Origin: Betaproteobacteria bacterium
GTDB lineage: Bacteria; Pseudomonadota; Gammaproteobacteria; Burkholderiales; SG8-39
Assembly (NCBI GenBank): GCA_009693345.1
Contig: SHXL01000069.1
Span: 1 to 12,483, forward strand
DNA length: 12,483 nt
Direction: 5' to 3'
In this document: in pieces, positions 1 through 7,661 of the stretch
Layout: each line of letters begins with the position of its first letter
Position numbering within the stretch: position 1 is the first letter of the stretch
The notes under the pieces: model-generated
The model's database searches: none
The model's input: only the letters and a program-made list of their open reading frames with translations
What the model was told of the DNA's origin: nothing
Translations under genes and position numbers: made by a program

Positions 1-797
1 AGCACCATCAGCGCGGTGAGCAATGCGGCCGTGGACGGCGAGGTGCCGCGCTCCTCGACCAGGAAGGTCGGCAGCCAGACCATTACCGACGACCATTGCG
101 CGACATAGAACGCAAACAGCACGGCGAGCGCAATGCAGCCGGGCTGCGCGAAGGTTTCGGCGATCAGCCGCATCGAGGTGATGCCGCCATACTTCGGTGC
201 CGGCGCGTAGCGCGCGGCGAGCGCGAAGCAGGCGGCGGCGCCGAGTGCGAGCAGGACCCAGAGACCGCGCCAGCCCCAGGCGGCGAGCACGGGCGGCGCG
301 ATCAGCAGGGCGAAGCCACCGCCCGTAGGCATGTAGGCGCTCCAGAGTCCCAGCGCCTTGGCGCGATCGCGCGCACCGTGCGCCGCGGTCGCCATCAGGG
401 TGGTGGCGGTAACCGTGAACAGAATGAAGCCGATGCCTTCGAAGAAGCGCGAGACGAGCAGCAGCGGGAAATTCCACGCCATCGCGCCGAGCAAACCCGA
501 GAGCGCCAGGATCGCGAGACCCGCCAGTCCCAGCCGCCGGTGACCGTAGCGGTCGCCCATGGTGCCGGCGAGAATTCCGACCAGGCCGCCCATCACGTTG
601 AACGTGGTTGCGATGAAACCGGATTCGATTAGCGTCAGGCCGAGCTCGGCGCGCTGCAGCGGCAGCGCCGGCGCGACCTTAGTCATGTAGGCGCCGCAGA
701 TCATGCCGGCGCCGAATACGGCCCAGATAGCGCGCCAATCGGTGGAACCTATGCCGCCGTGACCGGCAGCTTCAGTTCGATGATTTTCTTCGACCAC
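1..797 (-). CDS. MFS transporter, partial (C-terminus beyond window)
   Basis: About 265 residues of a major facilitator superfamily carrier are present; the rest lies left of the window. I translated it from the minus strand. It contains alternating hydrophobic helices and the MFS motif A signature GDRYGHRRLG between TM2 and TM3 (about residues 81-90). The start is uncertain. The first in-frame ATG (704-702) would cut away half of TM1, because the in-frame residues before it (DWRAIWAVFGAG, from about 740) already look like the beginning of TM1. The nearest usable in-frame start before them is GTG at 797-795, which makes the gene overlap the fumarase 3' end by 49 bp; no Shine-Dalgarno is visible there. 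It lies directly downstream of fumarase on the same strand, so co-transcription is likely. An organic-acid or anion substrate is possible, but nothing in the sequence fixes the substrate. The family call is firm, the start is not. Confidence 0.82.
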   Translation of the reverse strand, partial: MVEENHRTEAAGHGGIGSTDWRAIWAVFGAGMICGAYMTKVAPALPLQRAELGLTLIESGFIATTFNVMGGLVGILAGTMGDRYGHRRLGLAGLAILALSGLLGAMAWNFPLLLVSRFFEGIGFILFTVTATTLMATAAHGARDRAKALGLWSAYMPTGGGFALLIAPPVLAAWGWRGLWVLLALGAAACFALAARYAPAPKYGGITSMRLIAETFAQPGCIALAVLFAFYVAQWSSVMVWLPTFLVEERGTSPSTAALLTALMV

Positions 798-2275
798 TCT
801 GCGGGACCGGTGTGGTGCACGGAAGTCCCGTTCGCGTCCACCGCGACCGTCACCGGCATGTCCTTGACCTCGAATTCGTAGATCGCTTCCATGCCCAGAT
901 CGTCGAACGCCACCACGCGCGCGCCGCGGATCGCCTTGGCGATCAGGTAGGCCGCGCCGCCCACCGCTATCAGGTAGGCCGCTTTGTGCTTCTTGATCGC
1001 TGCCAGCGCCAGCGGGCCGCGCTCGGCCTTGCCGATCATCGCGATGAGGCCTGTTTTCGCGAGCATCAGGTCGGCGAACTTGTCCATGCGCGTCGCGGTC
1101 GTCGGCCCCGCGGGCCCGATCACTTCGTTGCGCACCGGATCGACCGGGCCGACGTAGTAAATGACGCGATTGGTGAAATCAACCGGCAGGGGTTGATTTT
1201 TATCCAACAGATCCTGAATTCTCTTGTGAGCGGCATCCCGGCCCGTCAGCATTTTCCCGGACAGAAGGAGCCGTTGTCCCGGCTTCCAGCCGGCGACTTC
1301 GTTCTTGCTTAAGGAATTCAGGTCAACGCTGGTCGAGCTGGCATCCGCTGTCCAGGTCACATTCGGCCAGTCACTGAGCGACGGCGCCTCGAACTCCGCG
1401 GGGCCTGAGCCGTCCAGAACAAAATGCGCGTGGCGGGTCGCGGCGCAGTTCGGGATCATCGCAATCGGTTTGTTGCCGGCGTGAGTCGGGTAATGCAGGA
1501 TTTTCACGTCGAGCACGGTGGACAGGCCGCCCAGGCCCTGCGCGCCGATGCCCAGGGCATTTACCTTGTCGTAGAGGGCGATGCGCAGTTCTTCGTACTT
1601 GTCGCGCGGCCCGCGCGCCTTCAGCTCCGCCATGTCGAGGGAACCCATGAGGGATTCCTTCGCCATCACCATCGCTTTTTCCGCCGTGCCGCCAATGCCG
1701 ATGCCAAGCATCCCCGGCGGGCACCAGCCGGCGCCCATCGTGGGCACCGTCTGCAACACCCAGTCCACCACCGAATCGGAAGGATTGAGCATGGCGAACT
1801 TCGATTTCGCTTCCGAGCCGGCGCCTTTGGCCGCCACGTCCACCGCGAGCTTGCCGCCGGGGACGATCTGCGTATGGATCACCGCGGGCGTGTTGTCGTT
1901 CGTGTTCCTGCGCGCGAACTCCGGATCGTCCAGCACCGAGGCGCGCAGCTTGTTGCCGGGATCCAGGTAGGCGCGGCGCACGCCCTCGTTCACCGCGTCT
2001 TCGAGCGAGCCTTTGAAGCCCTCGAAGCGCACGTCCATGCCCACCTTGAGGAATACGTTCACGATCCCGGTGTCCTGGCAGATCGGGCGATGCCCTTCGG
2101 CGCACATGCGGGAGTTGGTCAGGAGCTGGGCGATCGCGTCCCTGGCCGCCGGCGACTGCTCGCGCTCGTAGGCGCGGCCGAGCGCCTGGATGAAGTCGCG
2201 CGGGTGGTAGTAGGAGATGAACTGCAGCGCATCGGCGATGCTCTGCACCAGGTGCTCGCTGTGAATGACAGTCAT
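749..2275 (-). CDS. fumA: Fumarate hydratase class I (single-chain, [4Fe-4S])
   Basis: This 508-residue enzyme would interconvert fumarate and L-malate in the TCA cycle in the cytoplasm, using an oxygen-sensitive [4Fe-4S] cluster. The order is an N-terminal TtdA-like alpha domain followed by a C-terminal TtdB-like beta domain, the fused arrangement of FumA/FumB-type enzymes, at the usual length of about 500-550 aa. The three expected cluster cysteines are C66 (in ICQDTG), C185 (in GWCPPGMLG) and C277 (in PNCAATRH). The C-terminal domain has GPAGPTTATRMD at about 387-398. I chose ATG 2275-2273 (MTVIHSEHLVQ), which matches the family N-terminus; an upstream TTG at 2359 would add 28 unrelated residues and overlap the acs start. 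No Shine-Dalgarno is visible before the ATG. The gene is divergent from acs and its 3' end overlaps the start proposed for the MFS gene. The enzyme class is secure; calling it fumA rather than fumB is convention. Confidence 0.95.
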   Translation of the reverse strand: MTVIHSEHLVQSIADALQFISYYHPRDFIQALGRAYEREQSPAARDAIAQLLTNSRMCAEGHRPICQDTGIVNVFLKVGMDVRFEGFKGSLEDAVNEGVRRAYLDPGNKLRASVLDDPEFARRNTNDNTPAVIHTQIVPGGKLAVDVAAKGAGSEAKSKFAMLNPSDSVVDWVLQTVPTMGAGWCPPGMLGIGIGGTAEKAMVMAKESLMGSLDMAELKARGPRDKYEELRIALYDKVNALGIGAQGLGGLSTVLDVKILHYPTHAGNKPIAMIPNCAATRHAHFVLDGSGPAEFEAPSLSDWPNVTWTADASSTSVDLNSLSKNEVAGWKPGQRLLLSGKMLTGRDAAHKRIQDLLDKNQPLPVDFTNRVIYYVGPVDPVRNEVIGPAGPTTATRMDKFADLMLAKTGLIAMIGKAERGPLALAAIKKHKAAYLIAVGGAAYLIAKAIRGARVVAFDDLGMEAIYEFEVKDMPVTVAVDANGTSVHHTGPAEWSKKIIELKLPVTAA

Positions 2276-2358
2276 TATCGGAGGAATGCGGGAAGGGTTG
2301 CGGGACGCGTGCAATCTAGCATAACCTTGATTCAGTATTGATATTCGGGAGGAGTGCA
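2276..2358. promoter_or_regulatory. Divergent fumarase/acs intergenic region
   Basis: These 83 bp separate the two start codons and should hold the promoters for both directions. The AT-richest stretch, about 2312-2345, contains TATGCT/TAGATT-like words on the minus strand and TAGCAT on the plus strand that could serve as -10 elements, but I find no convincing paired -35. I also see no good sigma-54 -24/-12 pair. Divergent control of acetate activation and a TCA enzyme from one short region is plausible but inferred. Confidence 0.4.
2348..2352 (+). promoter_or_regulatory. Ribosome binding site of acs
   Basis: GGAGG lies 6 nt before the ATG at 2359 and decides this start over the in-frame TTG at 2338. 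On the opposite strand the same DNA contributes nothing to fumarase initiation. Confidence 0.85.
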
Positions 2359-4328
<1,970 letters not shown>

Positions 4329-4329
<1 letters not shown>

Positions 4330-4526
4330 TGCCGCAGTCCGAGGCCAAGGGACAGCGCCTGATCGCGCTGTTCGTCCTCGGCTGTCTGTTGTTCAACTAC
4401 CCAGTGCTGTCGCTGTTCAACGTGCCCGCCGAGGCCCTCGGCGTGCCGGTGCTGTATGCCTACATCTTTGCCGCCTGGGCGCTGCTGGTGGCGCTGATGG
4501 CATTCGCCGCCGAGTCGCGGCGCTGA
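4329..4526 (+). CDS. 65-aa two-helix membrane protein (CbrX-like)
   Basis: This small integral membrane protein has two predicted helices, about residues 10-30 and 38-60, with a short polar N-terminus and the basic end ESRR. Between the helices it has FNVPAEALGVP, and a conserved-looking LLFNYPVL ends the first helix. Its ATG (4329-4331) shares one base with the acs stop, a layout that favours translational coupling, and the gene ends 18 bp before the kinase start. In Pseudomonas a small gene called cbrX sits in the same place, just before the SLC5-type kinase gene cbrA. The position and two-helix form agree with that, but I compare from memory and cannot align. It also resembles DUF3311-type partners of SSS transporters. 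A plausible role is as an accessory subunit of the transporter-like kinase; no biochemical function can be read from it. Confidence 0.8.
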
Positions 4527-4532
4527 GCCGGC

Positions 4533-4538
4533 GGAGGG
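4533..4538 (+). promoter_or_regulatory. Ribosome binding site deciding a TTG start
   Basis: GGAGGG with a 6-nt spacer to TTG at 4545 supports the non-ATG start of the sensor kinase. Starting here keeps the complete first transmembrane helix (IIVLVAFAYLGVLFGIAYYAD), which downstream ATGs would lose. Confidence 0.75.
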
Positions 4539-4544
4539 CGCACC

Positions 4545-7289
4545 TTGCTGCAGGGACACATCATCGTCCTGGTGGCCTTCGCCTATCTGGGCGTGCTGTT
4601 CGGCATCGCCTACTACGCCGACAAGCGTGCCGATGCCGGGCGTTCGATCATCGACAATCCTTACATCTACGCACTGTCGCTCGCGGTCTACGCCACGGCC
4701 TGGACCTTCTACGGCTCGGTGGGCCGCGCGGCGAGCGACGGCATCGGCTTTCTGCCGATCTACCTCGGGCCGACGCTGATGATCGCGCTGTGGTGGCTGG
4801 TGATGCGCAAGATCATCCGCATCAGCAAGAACAACCGCATCACTTCGCTCGCCGATTTCATCGCCTCGCGCTACGGCAAGAGTGCGCTGCTCGGCGGCCT
4901 TGTTACGGTGATCGCGGTGATCGGGATCCTGCCCTACATCTCGCTGCAATTGAAGGCGATCGCGAACAGTTACGCGATCCTGCTGCAGTACCCGGAGATC
5001 ACCATGCCGGCGAGCGCAGGTACGGCGCCGCTCGGCGCCGATACCGCGTTCTGGATCGCGCTGATCCTGGCGACGTTCACCATCGTGTTCGGCACGCGCC
5101 ACCTCGACGCCGCCGAGCACCACGAAGGCATGGTGGCGGCAATCGCCTTCGAATCGCTGGTGAAGCTGCTCGCGTTTCTCGCAGTGGGGCTGTTCGTCAC
5201 CTACGGCATGTATGACGGGGTCGCCGATATTTTCGCGCAAGCGCGTTCCAATCCACAGTTGAGCAAGTTGCTGACGCCGCTTGAGGGCGTCGCGGGCGGC
5301 TATGCCAGCTGGGTCTGGCTAACGATCCTGTCGATGCTCGCGATCATGTTCCTGCCGCGCCAGTTCCAGGTGGCCGTCATTGAGAACAAGGACGAGCGGC
5401 ACCTGAACAAGGCGATCTGGCTGTTTCCGCTCTATATGCTGGCGATCAACATTTTCGTCCTGCCGATCGCCTTCGGAGGCAACCTGCGCTTTCCCGATGG
5501 CAACGTGGATGCCGATACATTCGTGCTGACGCTACCGATGGCGGCAAAGCAGGAAGAGCTCGCGCTGCTGGTGTTCATTGGCGGCCTGTCGGCGGCCACC
5601 GGCATGGTGATTGTCGAGACGATCGCTCTCTCGACCATGGTTTGCAACGACCTCGTGATGCCGGTGCTGCTGCGCCTGAAGGGGCTGCGCCTCGCCGAGC
5701 GGCGCGACCTCACTGCGCTGCTGCTGGGCATCCGGCGCGGCGCGATCGTGCTGATGCTGATGCTGGGCTACCTGTATTTCCGCCTCGCGGGCGAGGCCTA
5801 TGCGCTGGTATCGATCGGCCTGGTGTCGTTCGCCGCGGTGGCCCAGTTCGCGCCGGCGCTGCTCGGGGGAATTTTCTGGAAGGGCGGCACGCGATACGGA
5901 GCTTTCAGCGGCCTGATCGCGGGCTTTACCGTCTGGGGTTACACGCTGCTGCTGCCCGCGCTGGTGCGCTCGGGATGGTTGCCGGCAGAATTGCTGGAAC
6001 ACGGTCCCTACGGTATCGAGCTGCTGAAACCGCAGCAGCTGTTCGGTCTCAGCGGGCTCGACCAGATCACCCACGCGATGATCTGGAGCATGATCGCCAA
6101 CGTTGGCGCCTACGCCGCGGTGTCGCTGTTCGGTACGCGCGATCCGCAGGAGGCGCGGCAGGCGAGCGTGTTCGTGGACGCCTACCTGCAGGGCGATACT
6201 CCGGGCGCGCCTTTCTGGCGCGGCACGGCGTCGGCGAGCGAACTGCACCGCCTGCTTACTCGCTTCATCGGCGCCGATTCGGCCGACAGCGCCTTTCGCG
6301 AGTTCGCGCGCAACCGCGGGCTTGCCTGGCCGGATAGCAAGGACAGTGCGCTGCAGGCCGACGCCAACCTGGTGTACTTCGTGGAGATGCAGCTCGCGGG
6401 GGCGATCGGCGCCGCCTCCGCGCACATCATGGTCGCCTCGGCCGTGAAGGAGGAGGCACTGTCGATCGAGGAGGTCCGCGAGATGCTCGACGAAGCTTCG
6501 CAGGTGATCGTTTACAGCCACCGGCTGGAGCAGAAGTCTCGCGAATTGGAGCGCGCCACCGAGGAACTGCGCGGCGCCAATGTGCGTCTGAAGGAACTCG
6601 ACAGCCTGAAGGATGATTTCGTCGCCACCGTTTCGCACGAATTGCGCACGCCGCTCACTGCGATCCGCACTTTTTCCCAGATCCTGCGCGACAACCCCGA
6701 TCTCGAGCCCGCCGAGCGTGCGCGGCAGCTCGGCATCGTGATCAAGGAAAGCGAGCGGCTGACGCGCCTGATCAACCAGATCCTCGACATTTCGAAGCTG
6801 GAGTCGGCCAACGTGGAGTGGAACCCGGGCCCGGTGGACATGAAGGAGATCGTCGAGGACACGGTATCGGCGATGAGCGAACTGTTCAAGGGGAAGAACA
6901 TCGAACTCTACAAGCGCGTCCCGGAGAACGTGCCGCTGGTGACCGCGGACCTCGACCGCATCGTGCAAGTGATGCTCAACCTGCTGTCGAACGCGGAAAA
7001 ATTCTGCCATCCGCGCCGCGGCAAAGTGGAAATTGCGCTATCAGAGATGCGCGGCTTCCTGCGTGTGGACGTGCGCGACAACGGTACTGGGATCAGTTAC
7101 GCAGACCGGGAATTGATTTTCGAGCGTTTCCGCAGCGCCGGGGATTCTCCTGCGGGCAGCCCACACGGTACCGGGCTCGGGTTGCATATCTGCCGCCGCA
7201 TCGTGGAACGCCTGGCGGGCCGAATCTGGGTAGAAAGCGGCGTCCCGGGGGAGACCTGCATTTCCTTCACGCTGCCGCTCGCATCTTAG
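4545..7289 (+). CDS. SSS/SLC5-STAC sensor histidine kinase (CbrA/CrbS type)
   Basis: This 914-aa inner-membrane kinase fuses a sodium:solute symporter-like domain (about 1-530, roughly 13 helices) to a cytoplasmic kinase. The symporter part keeps family words such as GGIFWKGGTRYGAF (441-454). A STAC-like linker follows (about 560-635, with LAGAIGAASAHIMVAS), then a coiled coil (about 655-690), a HisKA domain with phospho-acceptor H698 in SHELRTPL, and a HATPase_c domain with N-box NLLSNAEKF (812-820), G1 DNGTGI (845-850) and G2 GTGLGL (875-880). All catalytic motifs look intact. I see no PAS domain between STAC and HisKA, which CbrA and CrbS usually have. TTG 4545 is the start, backed by GGAGGG. 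Relatives (CrbS/MxtR with CrbR/ErdR) control acs and acetate use; CbrA with CbrB controls carbon/nitrogen choice and takes up histidine. Here acs lies directly upstream and a symporter downstream, so acetate or another carboxylate is the likely cue. No response-regulator gene adjoins it. Confidence 0.93.
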   Translation: MLQGHIIVLVAFAYLGVLFGIAYYADKRADAGRSIIDNPYIYALSLAVYATAWTFYGSVGRAASDGIGFLPIYLGPTLMIALWWLVMRKIIRISKNNRITSLADFIASRYGKSALLGGLVTVIAVIGILPYISLQLKAIANSYAILLQYPEITMPASAGTAPLGADTAFWIALILATFTIVFGTRHLDAAEHHEGMVAAIAFESLVKLLAFLAVGLFVTYGMYDGVADIFAQARSNPQLSKLLTPLEGVAGGYASWVWLTILSMLAIMFLPRQFQVAVIENKDERHLNKAIWLFPLYMLAINIFVLPIAFGGNLRFPDGNVDADTFVLTLPMAAKQEELALLVFIGGLSAATGMVIVETIALSTMVCNDLVMPVLLRLKGLRLAERRDLTALLLGIRRGAIVLMLMLGYLYFRLAGEAYALVSIGLVSFAAVAQFAPALLGGIFWKGGTRYGAFSGLIAGFTVWGYTLLLPALVRSGWLPAELLEHGPYGIELLKPQQLFGLSGLDQITHAMIWSMIANVGAYAAVSLFGTRDPQEARQASVFVDAYLQGDTPGAPFWRGTASASELHRLLTRFIGADSADSAFREFARNRGLAWPDSKDSALQADANLVYFVEMQLAGAIGAASAHIMVASAVKEEALSIEEVREMLDEASQVIVYSHRLEQKSRELERATEELRGANVRLKELDSLKDDFVATVSHELRTPLTAIRTFSQILRDNPDLEPAERARQLGIVIKESERLTRLINQILDISKLESANVEWNPGPVDMKEIVEDTVSAMSELFKGKNIELYKRVPENVPLVTADLDRIVQVMLNLLSNAEKFCHPRRGKVEIALSEMRGFLRVDVRDNGTGISYADRELIFERFRSAGDSPAGSPHGTGLGLHICRRIVERLAGRIWVESGVPGETCISFTLPLAS

Positions 7290-7394
7290 TTGCACCGCAG
7301 CATTGCTGCTTTGCATCAAAAACTGCAAGCCTTTGTAAGACGTCTGTAAGTTTTTCAACTCAGGATGCGTTAGCCTTCATCCAAGGAGTGAGCG
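7290..7394. promoter_or_regulatory. Intergenic region before the DUF4212/symporter pair
   Basis: These 105 bp separate the kinase stop from the DUF4212 start and are noticeably AT-richer than the flanking genes. They hold the TGTAAG repeat array (7324-7350), a small imperfect dyad TTGCA/TGCAA (7311-7328) and a good ribosome binding site AAGGAG (7383-7388), 6 nt before ATG 7395. TAGCCT (7371-7376) could be a poor -10. I see no intrinsic terminator for the kinase transcript, so read-through from acs is possible in addition to a local promoter. Confidence 0.55.
7324..7350 (+). repeat. TGTAAG direct-repeat array, candidate regulator site
   Basis: Two exact hexamers TGTAAG occur at 7334-7339 and 7345-7350, spaced 11 bp apart start to start, and a one-mismatch copy TGCAAG at 7324-7329 sits 10 bp before the first. 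Direct repeats at one helical turn are the usual layout for OmpR/PhoB-family regulators binding as tandem dimers. The array lies 45 bp before the DUF4212 start, a fit for an activator site. The regulator is unknown; the OmpR-type regulator at 10676-11350 is a candidate by inference only. Confidence 0.45.
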
Positions 7395-7661
7395 ATGCAG
7401 CTAACGCAGAAGCACAACGAGTACTGGCACAAGAACCTCGTCATGACCGGCATTCTGTTGCTGGCCTGGTTCATCGTTACCTTCGTCGAAGCGTGGTTCG
7501 CGCGAGAACTGAACACAATCACGTTCTTCGGCTTCCCGCTCGGCTTCTACATGTCGGCGCAGGGATCGCTCGCCATCTACGTGATCATCATCGGCATCTA
7601 CGCCATGTACATGCGCAAGCTCGACCTCGAATACGGCGTTGACGAAGGAGACCTCGAATGA
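7395..7661 (+). CDS. DUF4212 small membrane subunit of an SSS symporter
   Basis: This 88-aa protein has two transmembrane helices, about 15-36 and 53-73, joined by a loop with the family-typical FFGFPLGFYMSAQGS (44-58). The N-terminus carries the characteristic YWHKNL and the C-terminus is acidic (YGVDEGDLE). DUF4212 proteins are almost always encoded immediately before a large solute:sodium symporter of the VC_2705 type, as here: ATG of the symporter overlaps this stop (ATGA, 7658-7661), which suggests coupled translation and a two-subunit transporter. AAGGAG 6 nt before ATG supports the start. Its exact role in transport has not, to my knowledge, been worked out. Confidence 0.92.
   Translation: MQLTQKHNEYWHKNLVMTGILLLAWFIVTFVEAWFARELNTITFFGFPLGFYMSAQGSLAIYVIIIGIYAMYMRKLDLEYGVDEGDLE

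Noticed and set aside
96..632. A 178-codon plus-strand frame opposite the MFS gene
   Set aside because: Low-complexity R/E/G/Q-rich product; the minus strand gives a clean MFS protein with motif A.
5532..7010. A 492-codon minus-strand frame opposite the sensor kinase
   Set aside because: Antisense to intact kinase and symporter domains; no recognisable domain in the product.
7290..7310. A sigma-54 promoter (TTGCAC ... TTGC) before DUF4212
   Set aside because: The two elements are 12 bases apart where 10 are required between GG and GC, and the -24 element lacks GG.
7311..7328. Hairpin TTGCA/TGCAA as a terminator of the kinase transcript
   Set aside because: Only five base pairs with an eight-base loop, and no T-run follows directly.
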